Origin: Astrocystis sublimbata
Lineage: Eukaryota; Ascomycota; Sordariomycetes; Xylariales; Xylariaceae
Length of the DNA: 64,000 nt
NCBI GenBank assembly: GCA_022453515.1
Contig: JAJNNY010000002.1
Location: forward strand, 620,001 to 684,000
Direction of reading: 5' to 3'
Below are positions 19,892 to 31,300 of this stretch, piece by piece. How positions within the stretch are numbered: position 1 is the stretch's first letter; each line of letters starts with the position of its first letter. The notes under the pieces are model-generated. The model saw nothing but the letters and a program-made list of their open reading frames with translations. It made no database searches and was not told the origin of the DNA. Made by a program: the position numbers and the translations under genes.

Positions 19892-20468
19892 ATGTACATA
19901 TCGGAAAAGGATGGTTCTGGGGGTTCGGGAGATTTGTATTTGGGCTCATGACTTTACGGCGTCTAAATGGATGGTAGTACCCGCATTAGGTTACGAAAAC
20001 AAAACGAGATTTTCCGAACAAAGGTGTCCCTGACTCTTGGGCTTCACGCCTGATGACGACGGTTGATGGCCAAGTTTCTTCCCATCCGTAGTGGCGTGAT
20101 GACGATATGTCTGGGCTGGGTTGCGGCTCACCACACATTTAGGCCGATTGCCCCATGACTGACGTCCTGGAAATCAACAGCCAACTTACCAAGATTACAT
20201 CGATACGCGATGGAATTGCTCGCCCAACTACAGTTGTCAGGGTTCAACGTCGACGGGTCTAAGATATTCAATTTGAATGATCTTGTATGGCAGCTCTAGA
20301 CCCCTCGTGACATGTAGTAAACCCGGGTATTTGATGCAGCCCTTGCATGAAGGGCAATATAACCCCCAAGAATTCACTAACAGAACCATATTATTTACAT
20401 TCTATTTTGGGTATCTTAAAATGACAATTCTAAACGCCTCATGATGCACAGTAAGATTGACTTGTCAA
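19892..20468. other. Convergent intergenic region
   Basis: 3' regions of eS17 and the Rtr1-like gene. No gene or RNA seen. Confidence 0.55.
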
Positions 20469-21398
20469 TCAATCCTCGAACGGTGGTGAGCCATTCGGCT
20501 TGGTTTCTCTAGCAGCCGTGACCTTGACCTCCTGGCTCACCGTCTCTGACTTGGCGTCGAAGGTTGTTTTGTAGCCTTCTGTGATGAGATGCCCCTGATC
20601 ATCTGGATTCAAAGTCGGCGCCGCAGGTGCTTCCACTGGCTTCTCTCTAATGGCCAACTTGACGGTACGTTTCGGTGGTTTGCCGGTTCCGGTGGGGTCG
20701 CCCCGTTCGAGAAGCAGATCACGCGCATTCTGCACCGTCTTCTCCTGCGCCTCGATCTTCAGATTCTCGACATCCTTGGCCAGCTTGTCGGCAGCGTTGT
20801 CGGCAGCGTTGTCATCGGCCGTGAACGGCTTCGGCTCCTCCAACAAGTCGACTTGTATGGTAGGGATGCCGGCACGCTCCCAGGCGGCAGTCTCGTTTAG
20901 CTGGACCTTGACATACATGGCGCGCTTGGCGCACTTCTGTGAGCACCACTTCTCCAGCTCGCGGCTGGGGACGATGTTGAAGTCCTTGCGGCCGTAGTTG
21001 ACAAGCTTGAAGGTGCCGCCGCCAGAGACCCGTGAGCGCGGGCTCGGACACAGCGTGTAGCCACACAAGCCGTTGGCATTGCGCTCCTCGACCAGGTCAT
21101 CGTAGTCACTGGGCTGATACAGCCGCACAATGTTCTTGAAGGATTCGGCGTCGGCCGGGGCGGGGTCGGAGGCGTCGCGGGGCGGGTCGCGCGCGAGGGG
21201 ATACTTGGACAGCTCAATCATGGAGTCGGCGATCTGGTCCTCGACATCGCGGCGCGAGTGGATGATGCGCGCGTGCTTGACGGCTACTTCGCGGGCATCT
21301 GGCGCGTTCTGGGTGTTCTGGGTGTTCTGGGCAGTGGGAGGTGGCATGGGCGTCGCCTTCTTCAATATACCCTTGGGCTTGGTAGTCTGTTTTGACAT
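20469..21398 (-). CDS. RTR1: RNA polymerase II CTD phosphatase Rtr1/RPAP2 homologue
   Basis: A single exon of 309 residues from the ATG at 21398 (MSKQTTKPKGILKK). The central domain has the Rtr1/RPAP2 zinc signature: C-G-Y-T-L-C followed by about 40 residues and then WCSQKCAKRAMYVKVQL, that is C-x4-C and C-x3-C. Ahead of it lie the conserved YQPSDYDDLVEERNANGLCG block and the variable loop containing GGGTFKLVNYGRKDF. The family removes Ser5 phosphate from the RNA polymerase II C-terminal domain and aids polymerase import. The N-terminus has a short NTQ tandem repeat (about residues 25-33). The C-terminal 110 residues are charged and probably disordered. The frame extends to 21503, but the longer start is AT-rich and unlike the family. 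Confidence 0.9.
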   Translation of the reverse strand: MSKQTTKPKGILKKATPMPPPTAQNTQNTQNAPDAREVAVKHARIIHSRRDVEDQIADSMIELSKYPLARDPPRDASDPAPADAESFKNIVRLYQPSDYDDLVEERNANGLCGYTLCPSPRSRVSGGGTFKLVNYGRKDFNIVPSRELEKWCSQKCAKRAMYVKVQLNETAAWERAGIPTIQVDLLEEPKPFTADDNAADNAADKLAKDVENLKIEAQEKTVQNARDLLLERGDPTGTGKPPKRTVKLAIREKPVEAPAAPTLNPDDQGHLITEGYKTTFDAKSETVSQEVKVTAARETKPNGSPPFED

Positions 21399-21882
21399 GT
21401 TGTGGTCTCGCGAAGGTAAATTGTCCGTCTGTCTGTCCTTCCCCGTAGAATAAAAATAAGGATAAGGTATCAAGACCAGTGGTTCAACGCGGCCACGTAC
21501 CATTCACCTTCCCAAGGTTGTACCCATTTGGAGGGGGGTGGGGCAGGTTAGGTATTGAAAACCTACCTAGGCATGTGCCTACCCACCTAGGTAGGCACCT
21601 AATGCCCTACATATGTCCTGAAGCGCCGGGGTCGGCTACCGCCACATATTGCCTCCAGGCAGCAACTGCTGGGCTTTTCGAACGTACCTTTGGTCCTTTA
21701 CCGGCGGCTCATAACACTTAAGGTTAAGTTCCATGTGTTTAAGCATCCCACAGATCCCGTGCTTGGGTGGGTGAACATGTATTTGAGTACTCTCTGCGAT
21801 TTCTAGGTTACTTGAGTAGGTAGACATTAAATTGTATTTCACTGTGGAATTCCCTCGTCAAGAGTATCTTCCTTCCTACCTA

Positions 21883-21904
21883 CCTACCTACCTAGGTAGG
21901 TAGG
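21883..21904. repeat. 22-nt perfect palindrome of TACCTA units
   Basis: CTACC-type units run into their own complement around the centre CCTAGG (21891-21896), giving two 11-nt arms that match exactly. It is the longest member of the palindrome family I found in the window. Confidence 0.85.
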
Positions 21905-22478
21905 CACATATGTAGCGAGCGTGCCTGGTCTAGTAGTAGGTAACGCTTGCGGCTGCCGCTACCCACGGATCCATGATTGCAGGTGGTGTAGGAGGTACCT
22001 ACTTCTATAAGTACCGAGTGGTACTTACTGAAAGTACCTAAGGAGTAACCACTCCCTGTTTGCTCGTCAACTTCCCCAAGCAGTTCCCCCCTCGCACCCC
22101 AGGCTACCAGACCCGAAACAGCCGTCAAACGTTCATGCGCTGACGTCGGCCTTGCTTGGCTAGCTGCGAGCATGCAAGCTAACTTGGATTTTTCAAGTAA
22201 GCTTTCACAGCACACCCATCAATCGCAGCTCCTCTCACAGTACCTACCTACAGCGCTCGAACCTATCCGGACCTGTGCTGTGGATACAGCATACAGTCCC
22301 GCAACATTTGAATCCGTGCCTTAGTGCTCTCCACCAAAATTAGGTGAAATATACATACTCGTAGTAGAATGCTACTATTTCAATCGCTTACCATTTAACA
22401 ATTATCAAAAGTAAGTTTCATTAAAATCATACATTCTGTACTTTAGGCTTTATATTCTATTACTTTTTTTTATGCAAA

Positions 22479-22501
22479 GTGAGTGGCTTGAATCCACTCA
22501 C
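22479..22501. repeat. Hairpin: 8-bp stem, 7-nt loop
   Basis: GTGAGTGG at 22479-22486 pairs with CCACTCAC at 22494-22501 around the loop CTTGAAT. The inner stem and loop look like a tRNA T-arm, but no cloverleaf can be built around it. Confidence 0.7.
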
Positions 22502-23018
22502 AAAAGCGGTGATTCTGCCCGCTGAATCGACCATGCACGGATTCATTTGGTAGCTTATAGTACTTACCTAAGCTAGGTACCTACCTGGAATTGCGACCCG
22601 GCATCAGCTCGCACTACCACTACGACGTAGGTAGGTACCACTACCTGCAGGTGGGCAGTATACCTGCGCTAGGCAGTCGGCACCGCTCAGCCTCAAGCCG
22701 GCCCATCCCAGTTCGAGCATCGCGATACCATCATCATCCCGCCACATTCCCTCCGCATTGTTTCAACCCCCAACTCCCCCATCGACCGTCACCGTCAACC
22801 GTCCCCATCGACGCCTTTAATCTACGAGTAATAGCCAATTCCATCCTCTCCCGCCTCTTCCCCCTACCCGCGTGTCCGAATACCCTAGGAACAAAGGCTC
22901 TGTCGTGTCGCCTCCGGCTCACTCACCACCTGGTGCGACTGACATTCCGTGTCACTCCCCTAGCCGTGTTGCTATCTCCGGCCCGTGCCCGTGTCCTGAT
23001 ACAAGGCCAACACCAAAG

Positions 23019-26000
23019 ATGGCTGCGCTCAGGGTCAGGGCCGTCTACGAGTATCAGTCTACCCATGAGGACGACCTTCCTTTCGCCATCGGCCAGGTCA
23101 TCACCGTGACCGACGAGGATGATCCTGAATGGTACGGCGGCGAGTATGTTGACGACTTGGGCGTGAAACAGGAAGGCATCTTTCCCCGAAATTTCGTCGA
23201 AAAGTTTGAACCTACTGCACCGCCCCGTCCCGTTCGATCTCGGAAGAAGGACCCGGAGCCTGCTCCCCTTTCTCCGCCGCCTCCACCTGCTGCCACGGCA
23301 CCCCCTGAGCCGCCAGTGGAAGAAGCGCCCATAGATACGTCTACCGAGATACCATCAGAGGATGTTAGCGAGAATAGGCCCCCGGTGACTGCTCCGGCCC
23401 CCCCACCGCCAACCGACCAGTTTCATCCAACTAAAGCGCCGCCCGCTGTTCCTGTTGCTAACCCACCTGTGATCGCATCGGTCCCAGCACCTGCTCCTAT
23501 CGAGACTCAAGATGTAGACTCTGTTGGATCCCCAAGCGTTGATGCTCCGCCGAAGCCGAAATCTCCGCCTCCGCCTCAAGCCCAAGTTCGCTCCCCACCG
23601 CCGCCCGTGTCTCAGAAGCCCTCGAGTAATTCATTCAGAGACCGCATTGCCGCCTTCAACAAACCCGCGGCTCCGCCTGTAGCCCCGTTCAAGCCTAGCG
23701 GACTTGGTTCTGGATCTTCAGGCTTCATCAAGAAGCCATTTGTTGCACCACCCCCAAGCAGGCACGCCTACGTTCCTCCACCTCAAAGTAGCAATGTCGC
23801 AAAAGTTTATCGCAGAGAAGAGGATCCCACCATGAAGGAGACTCAAGCAGAATCTGCCGACGCTGATGCCGAAAAGCCTAAACCTGCTCCCACCACAAGT
23901 TCTGAAGCCCAAGATGAGGATCAGCCTAAGCCCACCACGTTGAAGGAAAGGATCGCGCTCCTCCAGAAGCAGCAAGCCGAAGCAGCTCAGCGACTTGCAG
24001 GGGCTGCTACGAAAAAGGAAAAACCTGCGCGACCACCAAAGAAGCGCGTAGACAGTGATGCCCCATCGGAACTGCCTGTGGAAGATCAAGCGACCAGCAC
24101 GGCGCCCACCTTGGGTCGGAAAGACTCGGCCGATTTTGCTAGCAAGGGCTCCCTGGACGAGCCTCGCTCAGCAAGACAATCCATGAATATCAGTCGTGTT
24201 TCCACTGGGATCGTTGAGCATGATGGAAACGAGGCAGATGTGTCAGGAGCCGGTGGCACCACTGAAGGTCAGACTGATGTCATAGGGCATGAAGACAGCC
24301 CCGAGAAACTTCATCAACCAGCTCCTCAAGAAGGTGCCGCGTCCGAGGAGCAGGCCCTTGGGGGAGGCGAAGCCGATGATGAAGATGACGTGGATCCGGA
24401 AGTCAGGCGAAAAGAGGAGCTTCGTGCGCGCATGGCCAAGATGAGTGGTGGTATGGGCATGGCTGGTATGTTTGGAGGCCCGATGATGGGTCTTCCCAGC
24501 AAGAAGCCTAAGCCTACTATTCCCGTCGAGCGACGCCCCAGTGAATTGTCGTCCGAGGGACCAGCATCCCCAGGAATGTCAGCTCCGCCGATACCCACAA
24601 TGATGGCACTTCCGGGTATGAGCAAACAGAAGCAACCGGAGGTCACTCACGAGCCCGAGCCTGGGCAGGATGCTCTTGAGCAAGACCCCCCAGCTGCGTC
24701 AGTTACAGACAGTCCAAGCCTCGAGCCCGAACGTAAGTGATTACTCCAGCACATGCTCAAGCTCCTCAGCTGTGGTGGTTTCTTTCATATTGACATAGCG
24801 TAGCAACACCCAACACAATCGAGGAACCGCCACCAGTACCTGCAGGCCGTCCCGCGCCGCCTCCCATACCGACAGATTGTAGGTTCTGACAGCCATCGCT
24901 TGGAAGTTGCAGTCACTAAGTTGTTTTAGCTCGGCCGCCTCCCCCTCCTCCGCCACCAGCCGCTGTTCTGTCCCCCAGCGTCGGATCCGAATCTGATGAC
25001 GAGTTGTCCGAGAGCACCTCGAAGCCTACCGAAACTCTCAAGGCCGACCCATCGCCAACGAGCCGTCGACCGCCACCATTGCCTACGACATCCCCTCCGC
25101 TTCCGACCTCGCCCCGCTTTTCGAACGGGCATCGTGATTCAAACGCAGGAGACGAGGTATTTGCAGCCTCGCCGCCCGCATCCCCCCAACGAACCAAGAG
25201 GAACAGCCGACCGCCACCTCCGATTCCTGGGTTTGCTCCACCGACACCGACCTCGACCAGACCGCCTCCGCCTCCGCCTCCTGGCAACACACTTAGTCGC
25301 GCTTCGACCGCTGACGAACCGGCCGCCACGCCAATGATACCCGGCCAGTTAAATAATGGCGAGGAAGGAGATAATACCGAGTACGAGGGCGATTATGATA
25401 CTGATATCGCGCCTTCTGCGCACCATAAAGACGCCTTGGAAGCTCAGGCAAGAGGCTCAAGTCTTGATGACAGCTCTCCAATGTTCACTCCAGCTGCTGA
25501 CGTTCCACCTGGGCCTCCGCCTTCGATTCCCAACAGCACTGCCCCTAGAGCTGGTCCGCCTCCGATCCCCACCCCATCTGCTCCGTCGTTCAGGTCTTCG
25601 GTAGACGTTCCGCGAGCCATGCCACCTCCCATTCCCAGTCAACCTCCTCCACCCTCAAGGGCTTCGGTAGACGTGCCTCGAGCAGCTCCGCCACCCCCAC
25701 CACCTAAGCAGACTCCGCAAGCGCAGGATGACGACTACGATCCTTACAACTACAATGCTGCACAAACCCCTCCAATTCGGTCTCAGAGCACGCCAGTGCA
25801 TGAGCTCGAGGAAGGGTACGCGCCGTATCAAGCTCCTCCCCCTCCGCCGCCCTCATCGACAGACCGCAGGCCGCCTCCTTTGGCGCCGGCTACCCCAAGA
25901 GCGCCTCCGAGAAGATCTTCGGATATCCTAAGGCCGCCTGTTGGTAAACGGTCGATGGATGTAGGCCGGCCCTCCATCTCTGCCGAAACCGGCTTCATGG

Positions 26001-26761
26001 CAAACGAGGTTGACTTGGCCAGCCACACCCAATGGTGGCTCCAACCTCAAGGCGTCCCCCCGATCTTCCAAGGGAGGAAGGACGTCTACACAGAGAGTAA
26101 CGAGTCAAGTTCTACGGAGGATGGGCGTAACTTCGTGACCAAGGAACTGTCTACGCTGTTCCAGGACTACTCGCAAACCGTCATTACCGTACGTTTCGAC
26201 CCCAATGATCCTTCTCAGACCGAGATGGACCAACGGCATGAACCTCCTCCTCGCACCCTGCGCCAAGACGAATTGGAAGAAGCATATGAACGGTTTGGAC
26301 GGCAACTCGCGCAGGCAGCTACCTCCAAGAAAGATTCAATCGTCGGTGATGGAACACCACAAGCCTTCGTTCACGAACTTCTCCGGCCTCTTAAAGAAGC
26401 CCTGTTACCAGTCGGCACTCGCGCATACGGCGCGCTGGTCTACGCCAACCTGGCCAACGCAGCGACACAACTGAATGACGAGATCAGACCCGGCGATATT
26501 ATCTCAATACGCAACGCCAAATTTCAGGGCAAACATGGGCCAATGCATGCCAAGTATACGGCAGAAATCGGCAAACCAGATCATGTTGCCATTGTCTCCG
26601 AGTGGGATGGTACGAAAAAGAAGGTGCGTGCGTGGGAGCAAGGTCGAGAAAATAAGAAAGTGAAGCAGGAGAGCTTCAAGCTAGAAGACTTGAGGAGTGG
26701 AGAGGTCAAGATCTGGCGAGTGATGCCGCGCACCTGGGTTGGATGGAGCGCAATGGATTAG
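23019..26761 (+). CDS. BBC1: SH3-domain actin-patch protein Bbc1
   Basis: Three exons, 23019-24732, 24804-24878 and 24930-26761, give 1206 residues. An SH3 domain fills about residues 3-65: ALYDY-like RVRAVYEYQSTHEDDLPFAIG, then DPEWYGGEY and GIFPRNFVEKF. About 850 residues of Pro/Ser/Glu-rich disordered sequence follow, with many PPPPP runs and the KPTTLKERIALLQKQQ helix near residues 306-323. The last 240 residues form a folded domain starting near DLASHTQWWLQPQGVPPIFQ and ending in WRVMPRTWVGWSAMD, as in Bbc1/Aim3 proteins. Bbc1 dampens actin assembly at endocytic patches by acting on Las17/WASP and myosin I. The start MAALRVRAV is the family start; both introns (71 and 51 nt) keep the frame. 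Confidence 0.92.
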
Positions 26762-28363
26762 GGTCCTCGAATCATGCCAACCTACGAAGCCGTGTGGCCT
26801 GTGTTGTTGCTTGTGGGCGCCGATGGTAGTATCACCACGGAGAGGAGGAGCAGAGACAGTTTCGACTCCAGCCGTTGCAGGTGGTAGGTAAGTAGCGAAA
26901 GCGAAACTGTTTTACCTGGGGGTATCCTGAAGATTCTTTCATGTATCACGTATTCGACAAATGATATGATATGTCCCTGAAAAAAGGGTACACTGTACGC
27001 ATTATCCCACGGAGAAGACGAAAGGAACAATTTAGGAATTACATAGCTGTGGGCTTCATGTACCCCACAGCGGCTTATACAAATATATTTTGTACCTTAT
27101 TTGGTCTGCCTCTTGGTCCGAATTGATTGACGGTACTTCAGGCGAACTGGTATCGAAAGTAAAGTTAATTGTTATCAAGATTCGTGGCTTTTTAAGTGAC
27201 GAGAGACTTGTTCTGATTGGGTTAAACAAGTCATAGAAAATAGCCCGCTCTCTCGATTGCACGATACTAACGTCTTGTGAGCTCCATTCGAAGCCGAGTG
27301 CTATATCCTGTACCTAGTAATCTTTACTCTGTTTGCATTGAGACTTATGAAGAGCCACATTAGCTCAACTACTTGAATACCTAGGTAGGTAGGCCCTACA
27401 TATCTTTACGTACCTACTTCGCCGTTTCCCCTAATTCTCCTTCATACTCTTTATTCTCAAAATTCTAGCAACTGTGTTTCGATACCGTGAGGTTTCCAAT
27501 TTCACATACGTGTGTATAGCTTGAAGATAACTAATCGTATAATCGAGGTCTTGGTCTTAGACCTCGATACGTATATCTATATACATGCAAAGATATATAT
27601 TATGGGCTTCTGTGCTATGTATAGGGCCGGGCGTGAAGGCCTGAACATAAAATCATGGCATACATATATAGTCTGGCAGTATTGTTCAAGTAAACCTAGT
27701 ACACGGTTTTTCTTACCTCCAACTAATACTAGTATGCTACTATTTCAATCTCCATATATCGCACAGCAGGCACAGGGACCATCCGAAACATTAACGGTAT
27801 ATACTGCTTGGGTCGATAGTAGGTATCTAGTTAGCTGGCTACCTGCCAACCTACCTATTTAGGTACAGGTACATCGTGAGTTGATCAGCATTAAGAAGAA
27901 AGCATGGGATAAGATGTGAACCTCAAATTTTGGTACTCGGATTGTGTATTGATGTGATACTGAACGCATTGTTCTACTGGGTACATGTTTTCCTTTCCTA
28001 ATGCGTGGTCGAAAGATGTTGGGCCATACCCTGGTTGAAATCACCAATATGGACTGATCGCTGTCGGCATTGTGATAGATATTGATATGCGTAAATATGG
28101 GATGGTGATATACCTATATGTGATGTTAGTGACAAATTACCCAGTACTTCTTGGCAATTATGAATGTATGTATGTCGATTAGAATGTATTCACAGTGAGG
28201 CACAGATCGAATGTGAATAAGTTCTTAGTATCTTATTATACAATGTAAACAACTACTCAAACAGGATATGCTTCGTCGTGGCGTCGTATGGCTGGCTGTG
28301 GTGTAGGGTTTGATAACGTCGCTGTGATGTGCCACTCTCGAAACCCAGCCATAACGCCCATCT
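26762..28363. other. Convergent AT-rich intergenic region
   Basis: 1.6 kb between converging genes. AT-rich with a few TACCTA motifs (27380-27415, 27845-27865). Short frames such as 27512-27862 have the composition of random AT-rich DNA. No gene is recognised. Confidence 0.5.
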
Positions 28364-31300
28364 TTATCTCTCGGCCGGCCGGTTAGCAGATGTTTTACTG
28401 GACTTTTCAGATTTGTCCTTGGTGTTGTCTCTCCTTCGATCGATCACGGACTTGAGGACGTCCAGTTTCTCCTCAGTTATCTTGATTGCTTCATCAACCT
28501 CTCTCTGGCCCATGCGCTCCGCTTGCAGCTTGTCTTGTATTACCTGAGGCTCGGTAACGCGTTTTTGCAGGGGCGTGGCACCCTCGTTCATGCGGTGGAA
28601 GCCAACTCTTTCTTCCAGCCAGTCCCACAATTCACTTTCTTCTCGTCTCCATATCTCCTCATATGCCACAGCACGTTCAGGATAGCCAGAGAATGCCACA
28701 CCTCTCCCGTAGCCAATGCCTCTTTGCTGGTTATTGAAACCAAAACCAAACCACGTCGACACTAGTAGTCCAACGAGGAGGCCATACACTACGTTGCCGG
28801 TCAAAACGGGTTTCAGTATATCGAAAATTGGGCCAACAATGCCATGCAGGGGTTCAAAGAGGCCCCAGTCATCAGACTTCGGTGTGGACACCGCAGGCCC
28901 TGTAAGATTCTCCTTCGAAGCTCGGTTCAGTTTACCCTTTCCTTTCCGCTTCTTACCTCGGACCGTCCCATTAAGAGTGGTAGTGCGAGGCCGAGAGGAT
29001 ACGACACCCTTCAGGCTAGTATTGAGATCCTTCCAATACGTCATTTGACCGTCCTTCGCACCTTTCTCGATAGCGCCTGTCATGGTTAGTCAAATATCAT
29101 ATGAAAGATAATGGATCAATCTCTTACCCTTCAACCAACTTTTACCGGTCCATTCTATGGTACAGTTGATTGTGACGCGTGTTGAGTTGTTCTCGGCCCA
29201 AAAGAGGCAGTATTTGGTCTTCACACTGAAGAGATTCCCGTTCGGCACATCAGGTGTCTGCGTAGTGCAGAGAACGCTGATCGATTTCTCGAAGTCGATA
29301 GATTCAATCGTTTCCGTAACAATGCACTTGGTTTGCTTCGGGCCCAACGAGGCGTATAAAGGTTTGATGTATGAGTAGACACGACTCTTGTTGTCCTGGG
29401 TTAAGCCTTTCTTGTCCTCCATTTGCAAGTCAGTGCACTTTTGCTCGTTCGTCAACCATTTGGACATCCATGAGACAGACGCTGGACCGAACATGAAATT
29501 GTAGACTTTGCCCAATGGAGCAGCGACAACGTCATCTCCGATGACCACTTCGAAATGGCTATCTGCATCGCCACATTCAGTTGGGGCGTGAGTCGCAGGC
29601 CCTGGGAAATCGGCAACCCCAGATGATGGTGCAGCATCAGACTTGTCGACGGCCGCCCCGTTGAGTGCTGCCGCACCAGATGCTTTTCTTGATACAGCTT
29701 TCTCTCCGTCTGTCTCAGCGAGGCCTGATTCTATTGGTTGAGTCTCTGCATGAACATCGTCATCTTCTAAGTCCTCGTCGTAGACCTCATCATCATCGCT
29801 GTCCTCGTCCTCGTCGTCGCTGTCGTCCTCTTCAGATCCAGAACCGCTCTGACTACCGGCGCCGCCTTCTCCATCGTCAACTTTTTCAGTTTTATCTCCA
29901 CCAGTCTCATCAATCGAGACACCGTTAAGCGAGCTGCGCAGAGTTGGATGACCTAATTTCCAGATGTTGACTATCAGATCGTAGGTGGAATCGCGGCTAG
30001 CGAAACTGGCAAATACGTGCTTCGCATGGAGCGTTGAAATCATGAGACCATTTTTGAAAACAAGAGCTGTGCTCCTCTTCTCCACTGATACGATTTCGTC
30101 GAAGCTCATAACGAGCGTGGTGACCCATCCCAGGATGTTGCTGCTGAAGCAGAGATGTCCTTCGGATACATATATCCTCCCATGGGCGAGAATTTCTCGT
30201 TGCAAGGCGCAGCTATAGTCTTCAATGAGATAATCATCATCCGGGACACTTTTGAACAAGGCATGGAAGTCCCGATTGCGTTTCTTACTCGCGACAGCAA
30301 ACCCTGTGAGCTTAGGGGTACTGCCAGCTGCCGAAGGATGAGCTACGGAAGCGTTGGCTGAAGCTATTGCGGCACCAATGGTAGTATGCGTACCTGCCGT
30401 TCCCCCAGTGCTACCACGCTTGCGCCTCCTCGTCTTTGATATGGCGCTCCTTATGCTAGAAGTGCGTTTCACGCCGGTTCCAATTCCACCTTCGTAGACG
30501 CTAGCAGGTGGCGTGTTTCCCGTGTACTCTAGTAGCGATCTAGGTCGATCTACACTTGAGTCATCTGGAAGGCCGTCATTATGTACAGTCGTGGGCTCGG
30601 GATCAGCCGGTGCTGATTCTGAACGTCCCCGGGTTTCCTTGGCAGCTTTCGCAAACCTCGCAGCTGTGGGAGTAGGTGCTGTACTTGATGTCTCCTGGAA
30701 CCCCAGTTGACTGAGGCTCAAATCACCCATGCCTAATGTCTTGACAGCAGGTTCCTTGCCGCCCATGCTTGAATCGCCCAGTTCCTCTGCAGGGGACTCG
30801 ACTTCAACTCTATCGTCGTTAGCAGGCTGTACTTCTTTGGAACCGGTCGATCGTGGCCTGTTACTGGCTGTATTCGCATTGGTATTCGTGATGGTGCTGC
30901 TCAAGGAGGTGGCAGCGTTTTGCGCCGCAGACAAAACACTGGAGAAGAAACCTCCACCTGGCGTAGGCGGAACCGCGTTCTCGGGTGTAGGCGTAAGGGG
31001 AGCCGAAATAATGTTGGACAATTTGCTTGGACCGATGCTTGTTGCTGAACCAGATCTCCCCCTTCTGTGCGATATCATGTTACCCGAGGGGGACACGAGC
31101 ACATTGGGGTTGGAGATGGGGTAGTTTCTATTTTTGGGAGGCGAAGATTCGACTGGAGTCGGGGGCGTATTGACGATGACGGGGCCGGTAGGTTCGGGAT
31201 TCGTGGGAGTATGCGGGCGAACCGATATCTCTAAGGGTGTTTGGCTTTTCCTTCTTAGTGACCCATGAGGCGACGAATCGGATTCATGTGTGTCGGATTG

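Larger units (their letters stand above)
21399..23018. other. Divergent intergenic region with the densest palindromic repeats
   Basis: 1.6 kb between Rtr1 and Bbc1. TACCTA/GGTAGG motifs recur at 21555-21600, 21873-21905, 21985-22045 and 22560-22650. A T-rich stretch and a hairpin lie at 22440-22501. The frame preceding Bbc1 stays open, but its composition is that of a pyrimidine-rich leader. Confidence 0.55.

Noticed and set aside
22872..23018. Longer Bbc1 starting upstream of the SH3 domain
   Set aside because: The stretch reads as a Pro/Ser-rich pyrimidine leader; MAALRVRAVYEY is the usual SH3-first start.
27512..27862. 116-codon open frame in the convergent AT-rich gap
   Set aside because: Composition is Ile/Tyr/Ser-rich as in random AT-rich DNA and no promoter or motif supports it.
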